DNA of 64,000 nt from Oscillospiraceae bacterium (GTDB lineage: Bacteria; Bacillota; Clostridia; Oscillospirales; Oscillospiraceae): NCBI GenBank assembly GCA_017412765.1, contig JAFPWN010000046.1:55704-119703 (forward strand), given 5' to 3'. This document shows positions 16,318 to 25,423 of this stretch, in pieces (position 1 is the first letter of the stretch; every line of letters starts with the position of its first letter). The translations under genes were made by a program, and so were the position numbers. The notes under the pieces were generated by a model, which saw only the letters and a list, made by a program, of their open reading frames with translations, was not told the origin of the DNA and ran no database searches.

Positions 16318-16749
16318 CTAAAACTTTTCTCGTTCCATAACGGCGAGCTCGTCGCAGCGGTTGTTGAACTCGTTGTCGGCGTGGCCCTTGACCCAGCAAA
16401 AGCGCACGGAGTGCTCTGATAAAAGCGCGTCGAGCCGTTTCCAGAGGTCTATGTTTTTGACCTCGCCGCCCTTGCGCTTCCAGCCCTTTTTCTTCCAGTT
16501 TTCGAGCCAGCCCTCGTTAATCGCCTTTTCGATGTACTGGCTGTCGGTGAAAAGCTCGACGGAGCAGGCGCGGTTCAGCGCGCTGAGCGCCTCGATAACG
16601 GCGGTAAGCTCCATGCGGTTGTTAGTCGTGGGATTTTCGCCGCCGGACAGCTCCTTTTTGTGCTCGCCGGCAATGAGTATCGCCGCCCACCCTCCGGGTC
16701 CCGGGTTGCCGGAGCAGGCGCCGTCGGTGTAAATTGTTACGTTATTCAT
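16318..16749 (-). CDS. rnhA: Ribonuclease HI
   Basis: Endonuclease that cleaves the RNA strand of RNA-DNA hybrids. It has 143 residues, the compact bacterial type. The catalytic set is visible: Asp in [15 protein letters not shown], Glu in [13 protein letters not shown], Asp in [12 protein letters not shown] and the ending [18 protein letters not shown] (His and last Asp). A basic handle ([10 protein letters not shown]) is present. The ATG at 16749 with a GGAG upstream is preferred. Start and ribosome site lie in the loop of a 16-bp perfect inverted repeat (16715-16730 / 16764-16779), which could hide them in the mRNA. Confidence 0.95.
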   Translation of the reverse strand: MNNVTIYTDGACSGNPGPGGWAAILIAGEHKKELSGGENPTTNNRMELTAVIEALSALNRACSVELFTDSQYIEKAINEGWLENWKKKGWKRKGGEVKNIDLWKRLDALLSEHSVRFCWVKGHADNEFNNRCDELAVMEREKF

Positions 16750-16779
16750 TCTGCGCTCTCCGCACACCGACGGCGCCTG
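16715..16779. repeat. 16-bp perfect inverted repeat enclosing the rnhA start
   Basis: CAGGCGCCGTCGGTGT at 16715-16730 and its exact complement ACACCGACGGCGCCTG at 16764-16779, with 33 bases between them that include the rnhA start codon (16747-16749) and ribosome site. The inner arm is rnhA coding sequence (YTDGAC), so the outer arm is an inverted copy of it. Confidence 0.9.
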
Positions 16780-16885
16780 TTGCCATGCCCGAGCGGTTCT
16801 GCCCGCAGGGCAGGAGCGAGCGGCGGCATATTTCAATTCGCGCATTGCGCGGATTGCCGTCGGTGTAGATTTGTACTTTTGTCAT
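16742..16885 (-). pseudogene. Remnant of a second rnhA 5' end
   Basis: An ATG at 16885 opens a 47-residue frame beginning [12 protein letters not shown], which matches the first strand of RNase HI (compare [16 protein letters not shown]) and then loses similarity. It runs into the start of the intact rnhA. Reading it as a decayed partial duplication is an inference; a 5'-extended leader peptide is the alternative. Confidence 0.5.
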
Positions 16886-17474
16886 AAATTGAATCCTTGT
16901 AGGGGCGGGTCTCTGTGCCCGCCCGTTCTCATTTATCCTCCGACTCGTGGTGCGGGGACTTACCCCCGCCATTTCTCTGTTCATTTTCTCTCTTTCTCGC
17001 AAGAAAGAGAGAAAACAGAACCAAAAGAGAGATAAGAGGCTTTTGGCGGTGACCATTGGATATGGGTGCCACTTAATGCGTGGTGTTCTTCGTCTAAAAG
17101 GCGAAGCGGCGAACGTCGCTTAGCCGCTTACTGCGTACATAATCTTACTGCCTGCTTCTACATACCTCACCACGCTTTGCGGTAGGAAGCACCAAGAGGG
17201 GTATTCCAAAAGGGGCAAGCCCCTTTTGTGTCGTTTTAAGGGGTTTCCAAAGGGGGCTTTAGGGTTCCCAAAAAAGTTTTGCTTTTTTGGGGAGAGGAGG
17301 CACAGCGGAATGAATGAGCTTTGCCGCGTCCCTCAGCGGCGAAGCGAACGATATGGAGCTTGTGCCGACGACAATCCCCCTTTGGCTTGTTTCTCTCTCT
17401 TGCTTCTTCTCTCTCTTTGCAAGCGGCAAAGAGAGAGAATTGAAGACGACATGGCGCACAAGTGCGCCATACAA
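16886..17474. repeat. Long gap filled with gamma, alpha and beta repeats
   Basis: 16898-16926 is a gamma hairpin (GGGCGGG...CCCGCCC). 16933-16974 resembles the GGTGCGGGG/CCCCCGCC element also seen at 49004-49025. 16978-17190 is an alpha repeat in - orientation. 17191-17266 is a GC-skewed linker (AAAAGGGGCAAGCCCCTTTT hairpin). 17267-17390 is a beta repeat in + orientation. 17391-17445 ends in a CTCTCTCTTTGC/GCAAAGAGAGAG type hairpin. The block from 16978 to 17445 is repeated in inverse orientation at 39950-40409. No gene is visible. Confidence 0.8.
17451..17470 (-). terminator. Palindrome just after gyrA
   Basis: ATGGCGCAC-aa-GTGCGCCAT, perfect 9-bp stem, 5 bases after the gyrA stop. No clear T-run follows on the - strand, so it may be a 3'-end stabiliser instead of a terminator. 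Confidence 0.5.
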
Positions 17475-19988
17475 TTACTCAGCCGGAACCTCAGAGGTGG
17501 CGTCGCTCTCCTCTTCCTTATCGGTCAGCGTAACGCTGATGAGCTTGCTGCCCTCACTGAGCCGCATGAGGCGCACGCCCTGCGTGCTTCTTCCGAGTAT
17601 GCTGACGGTATCTACTCCGGTGCGGATCATAGTGCCGTCGTCAGAGATCATGAGGATATCCTTGTCATCGTGCGCTATCTTGACTCCGGCGATCTTGCCG
17701 GTCTTGTCGGTCACGTTGTAGTTCTTTACTCCGAGGCCGCCGCGATGCGCCGGCGTTCCGTCCGCGCCGCGAACGTACTCGCCTATCGGCGTGCGCTTGC
17801 CGTAGCCGTTCTCGGTAACAGTGAGGAGCATACCGTCATTTGGCGCGGTGACGGCTCCGACGACGTAGTCGCCCTCGCGGAGACGTATTCCGCGCACGCC
17901 TGCCGCAGTCCTGCCCATGCTTCTGACGTCGTTTTCGTCGAAGCAGATCGCCATGCCGTCGTGGGTCGCAATAAGGATATTGCTGTCGCCCTCGGTCTCG
18001 CAGACGGAAATAAGCTCGTCGCCCTCGTCGAGAGTAATGGCGCGGATGCCGTTCTGACGGACGTTTTTGAACGCGACCGCTTCGATTCGCTTCGCGGTGC
18101 CGTTTTTCGTCACCATCGTGAGCGACAGATCATCGTTTTCAAGGCGGGTGTGGATCATCGTAGTGACCTTTTCGCCCGGGTCGAGCGGAAGAATATTCAC
18201 GATGTTCGTGCCCTTCGCGGTGCGCGCCGCCTCAGGCACAGAGTAGCCCTTCTTGCGGTAAACCTTGCCGGCGGAGGTGAAGAACATGAGATAATCGTGG
18301 GTCGAGGCGGTAAACACCGTCTCAACGAAGTCGTCCTCCTTCGTCGCCATTGCCTTTATGCCCTTGCCGCCGCGACCCTGCGCGCGGTACTCAGAGGCCG
18401 GAACGCGCTTGATATATCCGCCGTTCGTCAGCGTGAATACGCACATCTCCTCGTCGATGAGATCCTCAAGGTCGATCTCGTCCGCAACGTCCTGGATCTC
18501 GGTGCGGCGATCCTCGCCGTACTTATTGCCGATCTCGGTGAGCTCGTCGCGGAGAACGCCCTTCAGCTTCTCGGGGTCTGCGAGCAGCTCTTTATAGTAT
18601 TCTATCTTCTTCTCTATCTCGTCATACTCCGCCTGCAGCTTCTCGCGGTCAAGGCCCTGCAGCGCCTTGAGGCGCATATCGAGTATCGCCTGCGCCTGAA
18701 CGTCGTCGAGATCGAACCTCTTCATGAGGTTTTCCTTCGCGTCGTCGTATGAAGTGCGGATTATATGGATGACCTCGTCGATATTGTCCTGCGCGATGAG
18801 CAGTCCCTCTAATAAATGGGCTCTCTCCTGCGCCTTGCGGAGATCGTATTTCGTGCGCCGGGTCAGCACGTCCTCCTGGAAAGCGAGATACTCCTCGAGC
18901 ATGTGCTTGAGGTTGAATATCTTCGGCTGAGTCTGGTTCTCGGTGAGCGCGAGCATCGTGATGCCGAAGGAGGATTGAAGCGCCGTCTGTGTAAAGAGCT
19001 TGTTCAGCACGACCTGCGGATTCGCGTCGCGCTTGAGCTCGATGACCATACGCATACCGTTGCGGTCGGACTCGTCGCGCAGGTCGCTGATGCCCTCGAG
19101 GCGCTTATCCTTGACCTGATCCGCGATATTTTTGAGCAGCTGGCGTTTGTTTACCTGATACGGCAGCTCGGTAACGATTATGCGGGTGCGCTTTTCTCTG
19201 CCGTACTCCTCAAATTCGGTGCGGGCGCGCATTATTACGCGGCCCTTGCCCGTTTCGTAAGCCTGTCTGATGCCGCTTCTGCCCATGATAATGCCGCGGG
19301 TCGGGAAATCCGGGCCGGAAATGTGCTGCATGAGGTCGGAAACCGTCGCCTCGGGGTTTTCGAGCAGCGCGACGCAGGCGTTTATCGTCTCGCGGAGGTT
19401 GTGCGGCGGGATATTCGTAGCCATGCCGACGGCGATTCCGGAGGAGCCGTTGACGAGAAGGTTCGGGAAGCGGCTCGGCAGCACGCGCGGCTCCTTGCGC
19501 GTTTCGTCGAAGTTCGGGTCCCAATCCACCGTCTCCTTGTCGATGTCGCGGAGCATCTCGTCCGCGATGCGGCTCATGCGCGCCTCGGTGTAGCGGTATG
19601 CCGCGGGTGGGTCGCCGTCCACGGAGCCGAAGTTGCCGTGACCGTCGATAAGCGGCGCGCGCATGGAGAAGTCCTGCGCAAGTCTGACGAGCGCGTCGTA
19701 AACGGAAGCGTCGCCGTGGGGGTGGTAGTGACCGAGAACGTCTCCGACGGCGGTGGCGCACTTCTTGTACGGATTCGAGTGGGTGAGGTTACCCTCGTAC
19801 ATTGAATACAGTATGCGCCTGTGAACGGGCTTCAGACCGTCGCGCACGTCAGGCAGAGCTCTGCCGACTATAACGCTCATCGCGTAGTCGATGTAGCTCG
19901 TCTGCATCTCGCGCACAAGCTCCGATTCTGTTATAACCTGATCCGGAAAGGCGATATCCTCCGGCTTGTAATCTCTGTTATGTGCCAT
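17475..19988 (-). CDS. gyrA: DNA gyrase subunit A
   Basis: Breakage-reunion subunit of DNA gyrase, which introduces negative supercoils with GyrB. It has 837 residues. The catalytic Tyr is Tyr133 ([10 protein letters not shown]). The C-terminal beta-pinwheel carries a GyrA-box-like GRGGKG (ParC lacks it), so this is GyrA and not ParC. The quinolone-resistance region reads [20 protein letters not shown]: the position of E. coli Ser83 is Ala94 here, with Asp98 at the Asp87 position. An acidic tail ([13 protein letters not shown]) ends the protein. Last gene of the origin cluster; it is separated from gyrB by the inserted GIY-YIG element. Confidence 0.97.
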   Translation of the reverse strand: MAHNRDYKPEDIAFPDQVITESELVREMQTSYIDYAMSVIVGRALPDVRDGLKPVHRRILYSMYEGNLTHSNPYKKCATAVGDVLGHYHPHGDASVYDALVRLAQDFSMRAPLIDGHGNFGSVDGDPPAAYRYTEARMSRIADEMLRDIDKETVDWDPNFDETRKEPRVLPSRFPNLLVNGSSGIAVGMATNIPPHNLRETINACVALLENPEATVSDLMQHISGPDFPTRGIIMGRSGIRQAYETGKGRVIMRARTEFEEYGREKRTRIIVTELPYQVNKRQLLKNIADQVKDKRLEGISDLRDESDRNGMRMVIELKRDANPQVVLNKLFTQTALQSSFGITMLALTENQTQPKIFNLKHMLEEYLAFQEDVLTRRTKYDLRKAQERAHLLEGLLIAQDNIDEVIHIIRTSYDDAKENLMKRFDLDDVQAQAILDMRLKALQGLDREKLQAEYDEIEKKIEYYKELLADPEKLKGVLRDELTEIGNKYGEDRRTEIQDVADEIDLEDLIDEEMCVFTLTNGGYIKRVPASEYRAQGRGGKGIKAMATKEDDFVETVFTASTHDYLMFFTSAGKVYRKKGYSVPEAARTAKGTNIVNILPLDPGEKVTTMIHTRLENDDLSLTMVTKNGTAKRIEAVAFKNVRQNGIRAITLDEGDELISVCETEGDSNILIATHDGMAICFDENDVRSMGRTAAGVRGIRLREGDYVVGAVTAPNDGMLLTVTENGYGKRTPIGEYVRGADGTPAHRGGLGVKNYNVTDKTGKIAGVKIAHDDKDILMISDDGTMIRTGVDTVSILGRSTQGVRLMRLSEGSKLISVTLTDKEEESDATSEVPAE

Positions 19989-20002
19989 TTAGTTTCCTTC
20001 CT

Positions 20003-20399
20003 GTCATTGCGAGCCAGTCCGCAGACTGGCGTGGCAATCCGTATTATCCTTCAACAATGTCAAAAAACAATTCTTTCCATTGTGGATTTTTGCTTTCGAC
20101 CAACTTATTCTTTCTCTTTCTGTTCCAACCCTTTATTTGCTTTTCTCTTTCAATTGCAGCGTTCACATATATTGTATCTTCATAATACACTAATTTTGTA
20201 ACATCATATTTTGCTGTAAAACTATCTGGATTTATGTGTCTTTTATGCTCATCAATCCTACGAATAAGGTCATTTGTAATACCTGTATATATCACTGTAT
20301 TTAATTTGTTTGCAAGAATATATACGTAATAACTCATATAGGGTTCCTCTTTGGGTATTACGGATTGCCACGCCAGTCTGCGGACTGGCTCGCAATGAC
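20003..20399. mobile_element. GIY-YIG element with 41-bp perfect terminal inverted repeats
   Basis: Left end 20003-20043 and right end 20359-20399 are exact inverted complements over 41 bases (outer GTCATTGCGAGCCAGTCCGC). Each arm has its own hairpin CCAGTC-cgca-GACTGG. The interior is strikingly A+T rich and contains only the GIY-YIG endonuclease gene. It sits between gyrB and gyrA. Three gene-less elements with the same ends lie at 11951-12043, 16218-16312 and 56906-56997. No target-site duplication is obvious. That it moves is inferred from the arrangement. Confidence 0.75.
20044..20337 (-). CDS. GIY-YIG domain endonuclease of the element
   Basis: A 97-residue single-domain GIY-YIG nuclease of the UPF0213/YhbQ-like size class. 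The signature is YYVYILANKLNTVIYTGITND, with the catalytic Arg in LIRRIDEHK and the metal-binding Glu in NAAIEREKQIKGW. Such domains make single- or double-strand DNA breaks through one divalent metal. Codon use is very A+T rich compared with gyrA and gyrB on both sides, evidence of transfer. The coding sequence begins and ends almost flush with the terminal inverted repeats. Its stop region abuts the left repeat, and GAGGAA precedes the ATG. A role in mobility of the element is a hypothesis. Confidence 0.88.
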   Translation of the reverse strand: MSYYVYILANKLNTVIYTGITNDLIRRIDEHKRHINPDSFTAKYDVTKLVYYEDTIYVNAAIEREKQIKGWNRKRKNKLVESKNPQWKELFFDIVEG

Positions 20400-20403
20400 A
20401 CTC

Positions 20404-20450
20404 TGATGGGATTGCCGCATGAGTCTGCGCACCCTATCGCAATAACACAT
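20404..20450. repeat. Degenerate half copy of the element end
   Basis: GATGGGATTGCCGCATGAGTC followed by TGCGCACCCTATCGCAATAAC resembles one arm (GGATTGCCACGCCAGTC...CTCGCAATGAC) with several changes. It lies directly next to the intact right arm, suggesting an older insertion at the same place. Confidence 0.6.
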
Positions 20451-20457
20451 TCGCCAC

Positions 20458-22416
20458 TCAAATATCCAGATTCACCACGTATCGCGCGTTTTGCTCGATC
20501 CACTCGCGGCGCGGCTCAACGTCCTCGCCCATAAGCACGTTGAAGATCTGATCCGCGAGCACCGCGTCGTCAAGCGTGATGCGCCTGAGAGTGCGCTTTT
20601 CGGGGTCCATGGTGGTCTCCCACAGCTCGTGCGGATCCATCTCACCGAGACCTTTGTAGCGGCTGATGTCGATCTTCGCGTTGGGATTGTCGCCGCGCAG
20701 CTCCGAGGAGATCCTGTCGCGCTCGGCGTCGGAGTATGCCACTCTCTGCGTTTTGCCGCGCGTGAGCTTATAGAGCGGTGGAACTGCGGAGTAAACGTAG
20801 CCGTTTTCGATGAGCGGCCGCATATAGCGGAAGAAGAACGTCAGAAGCAGGGTGCGGATGTGGCTTCCGTCCACATCGGCATCCGCCATGATGATTATTT
20901 TGTGGTAGCGGAGCTTTTCGATGTTGAACTCCTCGCCTATGCCCGCTCCGAGGGCTACGATGAGCGGATAGAGCTTATCGTTGCCGTAGATCTTGTCGGC
21001 GCGCGCCTTTTCGACGTTCAGCATCTTGCCCCACATGGCGAGAATCGCCTGAAATCTCGAATCTCTGCCCTGGATAGCGCTGCCTGCAGCGGAATCGCCC
21101 TCGACGATGTATATCTCACAGAGAGATGGATCGCGCTCGTTGCAGTCCTGCAGCTTATCCGGCATCTGACCGGACTCGAGGCCGGTCTTGCGGCGCACGC
21201 TCTCACGAGCCTTTCTCGCCGCCTCGCGCGCTCTCGACGCCATCATGCCCTTTTCGATTATCGCCTTCGCAACGGACGGATTTTCCTCGAGGTATATCTC
21301 AAGCTGCTCGTCAACGATAGAATCGACGAGTGTGCGGATCTCGCTGTTGCCGAGCTTCTGCTTCGTCTGACCCTCGAACTGCGCGTTCGTGAGCTTTACG
21401 GAGATGACGGCACTCAGACCCTCGCGGCAATCGTCGCCGGAGAGGCGCTCATCGCCCTTGAGAAGATTGAACTTTACTCCGTAGGCGTTCAGAACTCTTG
21501 TGAGCGCTGTCTTGAAGCCCGTTTCGTGCATACCGCCCTCGGGCGTGTGGATGTTGTTTGCAAAGGATACGAGCATCTCGTTGTAGCCGTCGTTATACTG
21601 CATTGCGATCTCGGCCACGGAATCGTCGCGCCCGCCGGACATATATATAACGTCGCCTATCGGCGCCTTGTTGACGTTCAGATAGTCCACGTACTCGCGT
21701 ATGCCGCCCTCATAGTGCATCGTATCGCTGAGCGGAGAGTCCGCGTCGCGGTCATCCGCGATCGAAATGCGCAGACCCGCGTTCAGAAACGCCTGCTCGC
21801 GCATGCGCTTGTGGAGAATTTCATAATCGTACACCGTGTCGTCGAACATCTCCGGGTCGGGCTTGAAGGTAACTGTCGTGCCGGTGCGGTCGGTCGAGCC
21901 GATAACGGTTATGGGGCTTGTGATCGCGCCTCGGGCAAACTTCATCTCATAGATCTTGCCGCCCTTGTGCACCTGCACCTCGAGCCACTCGCTGAGCGCG
22001 TTTACAACGCTGGCGCCGACGCCGTGCAGACCGCCGGATACCTTGTAGCCTCCGCCGCCGAATTTTCCGCCGGCGTGCAGAACGGTGAATACTACCTCGA
22101 GCGCGCTCTTTCCCGTCTGCTCCTGAATATCCACGGGTATTCCGCGGCCGTTATCCGTTACGGTTATCGTGTTGCCGGGGTTTATGGTCACCGAAATGTC
22201 GGTGCAATATCCGGCAAGCGCCTCGTCGATCGAGTTGTCCACTATCTCGTAAACGAGGTGGTGAAGACCCGAGGATGAGGTCGAGCCGATGTACATTCCC
22301 GGTCTTTTACGGACAGCCTCAAGTCCCTCGAGGACCTGGATCTGACTTGCGTCATAATCCGCAGTCACCTTTTGCGTAATGCCGGTGTTCTCCATTATTT
22401 CCGTTTCAGGTGTCAT
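20458..22416 (-). CDS. gyrB: DNA gyrase subunit B
   Basis: ATPase subunit of gyrase, 652 residues. GHKL ATPase motifs: Glu/Asn in [24 protein letters not shown] and [15 protein letters not shown]. The TOPRIM metal site is seen in [14 protein letters not shown] (Glu) and [23 protein letters not shown] (DxDxD). After TOPRIM the loop reads [19 protein letters not shown] in place of the common LRGKILNVEKAR, a variant I associate with Oscillospirales-type clostridia. The 22416 ATG has AGGAG 8 bases upstream. Ends VVNLDI, as in most GyrB. Confidence 0.97.
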   Translation of the reverse strand: MTPETEIMENTGITQKVTADYDASQIQVLEGLEAVRKRPGMYIGSTSSSGLHHLVYEIVDNSIDEALAGYCTDISVTINPGNTITVTDNGRGIPVDIQEQTGKSALEVVFTVLHAGGKFGGGGYKVSGGLHGVGASVVNALSEWLEVQVHKGGKIYEMKFARGAITSPITVIGSTDRTGTTVTFKPDPEMFDDTVYDYEILHKRMREQAFLNAGLRISIADDRDADSPLSDTMHYEGGIREYVDYLNVNKAPIGDVIYMSGGRDDSVAEIAMQYNDGYNEMLVSFANNIHTPEGGMHETGFKTALTRVLNAYGVKFNLLKGDERLSGDDCREGLSAVISVKLTNAQFEGQTKQKLGNSEIRTLVDSIVDEQLEIYLEENPSVAKAIIEKGMMASRAREAARKARESVRRKTGLESGQMPDKLQDCNERDPSLCEIYIVEGDSAAGSAIQGRDSRFQAILAMWGKMLNVEKARADKIYGNDKLYPLIVALGAGIGEEFNIEKLRYHKIIIMADADVDGSHIRTLLLTFFFRYMRPLIENGYVYSAVPPLYKLTRGKTQRVAYSDAERDRISSELRGDNPNAKIDISRYKGLGEMDPHELWETTMDPEKRTLRRITLDDAVLADQIFNVLMGEDVEPRREWIEQNARYVVNLDI

Positions 22417-22443
22417 TTTCTTCTCCTAAATGCAAAAATTCTG

Positions 22444-22689
22444 TTATACGACCGCTCCGACTCTCTGTCTGAGCGTTTCCGTGCTGAGGACGCTGAGATA
22501 CACAAGTCCCGTTCTTGACAGCACGAATGAGCGCGGCAGCTCGTCGGCTGAGCTGACTATTCTGCCCTCGCGGTCGGCCTCGCTGAGAAGCCGGCGCGTC
22601 CACTTCGATTCCGAACTGTTGTCGAGGTCGAATATGCCGACGATATCCTGCTCGTGAATTATAATATTTCCGCCGAGGTAAAGGTACAT
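22444..22689 (-). CDS. remB: RemB-like DUF370 protein
   Basis: An 81-residue protein of the DUF370 family, as YaaB/RemB of Bacillus, encoded at the same place between recF and gyrB. It starts MYLYLGGNIIIHEQDIVGIFDLD, where the Bacillus protein has a comparable MYIHLGG-type opening. In Bacillus RemB helps activate extracellular matrix genes and may bind DNA with RemA. The role here is inferred only from family and position. Confidence 0.85.
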   Translation of the reverse strand: MYLYLGGNIIIHEQDIVGIFDLDNSSESKWTRRLLSEADREGRIVSSADELPRSFVLSRTGLVYLSVLSTETLRQRVGAVV

Positions 22690-22735
22690 AATATACGCTC
22701 CCGGATGTTGCTGTGTCCCGTACTGTGGAAGTTCA

Positions 22736-23839
22736 TTACTTTATCTCTCCGCCTTTTACTCTCAGAACCTTGCCGCCGGTGCGCTCCGCTATAACGCCGT
22801 CGTCCTCGCAGCAGGTGATGAAAACCTGACCGCCGCCGATGCGGTTCAGAATGAAGCTCTGCCGCCCGGGATCAAGCTCGCTCAGAACGTCGTCCAGCAG
22901 CAGGATCGGGTACTCGCCGCGGGCGCGGTTGTGTATTTCGCGCTCAGCGAGCTTTATGCTCAGCGCAGCGGTCCTCGCCTGACCCTGAGAGGCGAAGCTC
23001 CTCGAATCGGCGCCGTTGATTTTTATAATGAGATCGTCCTTGTGCGCGCCGGTAAGGCAGAGCCTCGAAGCCCGCTCCGCCGTTCTGTGGCTGAGCTGGT
23101 GCGCCCATATCTCGGGAAATATGTCGGCGGCGCTTTTCAGCGGGTCTGATACGGTGCTGACCGTCTTGTACTCTATTGAAAGCTCCTCGCCGCCGGAAAA
23201 CTCCGCGTGGATGGCGGCAGCCTCGGGCGCGAGAGAAGCTATAAACCTCGCGCGGTAGCTTATTAGCTCAGCTGAGAGGCGCGCAAGCTCGTGATCGTAC
23301 TCGTCGAGCATTTCAAGAAGCGAGGGCATCTCCTCGCTGTCGCGCAGAATGCGCGTTTTTTCGGCGTAGGCGCGGGAGTATGAATTGAGAATATCCGCGT
23401 ACCTCGGGCGAAGCTGACTTATGCAGTTATCCATCAGCCGCCGCCTGACCGAAGCACCCTCGCGTATGAGTCCCAGATCCTCGGGGCAGAAAAGCACCGC
23501 GTTGTAGCTCTCGGAAAGCTCTGAGGCTGTTTTCAGCTTCACTCCGTTTACGCTCATCGAGCGCCTTCCCGCGCGCCTGATGACTATTTCCGCCCGCTTT
23601 ACGCGCTCCCCGCTCTCGCCTGAGGCTTCTATCCTCGCAAAATCGCGCTCGAAGCCTATCATATCCTTCTCAGACCGCGTGCGAAAGCTCCTGCCGGTGG
23701 CGATAAGATAGATCGCCTCAAGCAGATTCGTCTTGCCCTGGGCGTTGTCGCCTATGAGGACGTTCACGCCCGGTATGAACTCCGCGCCGGAATAAGCGTA
23801 GTTGCGAAAGCCCTCAAGGTAAAGTGAATCGAGCCTCAT
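22736..23839 (-). CDS. recF: DNA replication and repair protein RecF
   Basis: SMC-like ATPase that helps load RecA at gaps with RecO and RecR. It has 367 residues. Walker A is IGDNAQGKTNLLEA (about residues 29-42), preceded by the typical LDSLYLEGFRNY start. Signature SFASQGQARTAALSIKLAE and Walker B PILLLDDVLSELD lie near the C terminus. The ATG at 23839 is chosen because it overlaps the yaaA stop by 4 bases and gives the standard N terminus; longer frames have no support. Confidence 0.96.
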   Translation of the reverse strand: MRLDSLYLEGFRNYAYSGAEFIPGVNVLIGDNAQGKTNLLEAIYLIATGRSFRTRSEKDMIGFERDFARIEASGESGERVKRAEIVIRRAGRRSMSVNGVKLKTASELSESYNAVLFCPEDLGLIREGASVRRRLMDNCISQLRPRYADILNSYSRAYAEKTRILRDSEEMPSLLEMLDEYDHELARLSAELISYRARFIASLAPEAAAIHAEFSGGEELSIEYKTVSTVSDPLKSAADIFPEIWAHQLSHRTAERASRLCLTGAHKDDLIIKINGADSRSFASQGQARTAALSIKLAEREIHNRARGEYPILLLDDVLSELDPGRQSFILNRIGGGQVFITCCEDDGVIAERTGGKVLRVKGGEIK

Positions 23840-24069
23840 ACTACCCTGACTGCCCTGCCGGCGCAGACGACCGTATCGCCGGGGCGGAGCTTTTTTCCGC
23901 GCATGAGACACTTTTCGCCGTTTACGCTGACCTCGCCCGCCTCGATAAGCTCCTTTGCCATGCCGCCGGACTCTGCTAAATTTGCGAATTTCAGAAGCTG
24001 GTCGAGCTTTATGAACTCGGTCGAGATCGGTATCTCCTCCGGCTTTACTATTTTTGCCTTAATTCTCAT
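23836..24069 (-). CDS. yaaA: S4-domain RNA-binding protein YaaA (RlbA)
   Basis: A 77-residue protein that is almost entirely an S4 RNA-binding domain: FIKLDQLLKFANLAESGGMAK, then GEVSVNGEKCLMRGKKLRPGD. This is the standard small gene between dnaN and recF in Firmicutes; it is linked to ribosome maturation in Bacillus. It overlaps dnaN by 11 bases and recF by 4, so all three are translationally coupled. Confidence 0.93.
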   Translation of the reverse strand: MRIKAKIVKPEEIPISTEFIKLDQLLKFANLAESGGMAKELIEAGEVSVNGEKCLMRGKKLRPGDTVVCAGRAVRVV

Positions 24070-25174
24070 TTGTACGCATCCTCACGGGAAGGATCATGTA
24101 GAGAAAGTCCTCTCCGCTCTCCGGCACGATGATGCACGGCGCGACCGAGGTATTGAGCTTTACAACGACCTTATCGGCGGGCGCGGCTCTCAGAGCCTCG
24201 AGGATGTAGCGGTTGTTGAAGCCGATCTCGATACCCTCGCCGTCGCCCTCTATCGGGCACTCGTCGGCGGCTGCGCCGAGCGTGGTCTGCGTCGAAACTC
24301 TCGCAACGCCGTCGTTAAAGCGGCAGCGCACCGGGCTCTTGAACTTGTCGCTGATTATGAGGCTGACGCGCTCTATGGCGTTTATCATATCGCGGCGCGC
24401 AACTCCGAGGGAATATTTTGAGTCCTTCGGAATAGAATTCTTGTAGTTGAGAAACTCGCCCTCAAGTCTGCGCGAAATAAGCTCAGTTCTGCCGATAGTG
24501 AACATTATGTGCTTCATGCCGACAGTCAGCTTAACGTCGTCCTCGCTGTCGCCTGCGATCCTCTCAGCCTCGTTAAGACACGAGCCGGGCACGACAAAGC
24601 TCTTGTCGATGATCTTATTTTCGGTGAGCGTGCCCTTTCTGAGCGCAAGGCGGTAGCCGTCCACCGCGACGACTGTAAGACTCGTTCCATCGACCTCGAA
24701 AAGAGCGCCGGTGTGGATGGGTCTCGCCTCGTTATCGCTGACGGCGAAGATAGTCTCGCCGATGATCTCGCGGATGTCCTTTTCCTTGATGCGCAGATAG
24801 TTCTGGCTCTTTACGTCCGGCAGCTCGGGATAATCTCCTGCGCTCATGCCCATGATCTTGAAGCGGCTCATTCCGCAGCTTATCTCGGCGGCGAAGGTGC
24901 TGTTATCTACCGTTACGGTAACTATATCGTCCGGCAGCTTGCGGATTATATCTCCGAAAAGCTTGCAGTTGAGAACGACGGAGCCCATCTCGCCGACGTC
25001 CGCCGGAAGCGAAGAGCGTATGCCGATCTTCAGATCGTAGCCGGTCACGGTCACGCCGTCCAGCGCCTCAATAAGAAGTCCCTCAAGACTCGAAACGGCG
25101 CTCTTTGCCGCTGCTGCGCGCGAAGCAGTGTTGACTGCCGCAGCAAGAAGGCTTTTCTCGCATGAAAATTTCAT
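24059..25174 (-). CDS. dnaN: DNA polymerase III beta subunit (sliding clamp)
   Basis: Ring-shaped processivity clamp that tethers polymerase to DNA. It has 371 residues in three similar domains. Seen: MKFSCEKSLLAAAVNTASRA at the start, VVAVDGYRLALRKG in the middle domain, GFNNRYILEAL in domain 3 and the ending MILPVRMRTNEN (the usual YLIMPVR). Second gene of the dnaA operon, with a strong GGAGG site. The 250-bp gap to dnaA holds the probable oriC. Confidence 0.97.
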   Translation of the reverse strand: MKFSCEKSLLAAAVNTASRAAAAKSAVSSLEGLLIEALDGVTVTGYDLKIGIRSSLPADVGEMGSVVLNCKLFGDIIRKLPDDIVTVTVDNSTFAAEISCGMSRFKIMGMSAGDYPELPDVKSQNYLRIKEKDIREIIGETIFAVSDNEARPIHTGALFEVDGTSLTVVAVDGYRLALRKGTLTENKIIDKSFVVPGSCLNEAERIAGDSEDDVKLTVGMKHIMFTIGRTELISRRLEGEFLNYKNSIPKDSKYSLGVARRDMINAIERVSLIISDKFKSPVRCRFNDGVARVSTQTTLGAAADECPIEGDGEGIEIGFNNRYILEALRAAPADKVVVKLNTSVAPCIIVPESGEDFLYMILPVRMRTNEN

Positions 25175-25423
25175 AATGTCCTCCTGAAAATAAAAAACAA
25201 AAAGAAAGAAAAAACGTATATATAAGAAAGATATATGTGTTTAAACAGTTGTAATAGTTATAGGGGCCTTTTTTGGTGGAAAACGCCGCAAAGCCTTGCA
25301 GGACAAGCATTTTGCGATTTGGCAGTTTGTGGAGAATTTTACGGTTTTCTACACAGGGCTTTTATTTTCCACTTTTTGTAACAATGAAGTAAAAAACGTC
25401 ATTGTTTATTTGTGGATAACCGC
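25175..25423. other. Probable replication origin (oriC) between dnaA and dnaN
   Basis: A 249-bp A+T-rich gap in an otherwise G+C-rich region. It has one perfect DnaA box TGTGGATAA (25411-25419), one with a single mismatch TGTGGAGAA (25328-25336) and two weaker ones, TTCTACACA (25347-25355) and TTTTCCACT (25365-25373). The stretch 25186-25262 is nearly all A/T (with TATATATAAG and ATATATGTG) and suits a DNA unwinding element. The dnaA-dnaN gap is a known oriC site in Firmicutes. Experimental proof is absent. Confidence 0.75.

Noticed and set aside
20491..22278. 595-codon open frame on + opposite gyrB
   Set aside because: Antisense shadow; gyrB motifs on - are complete.
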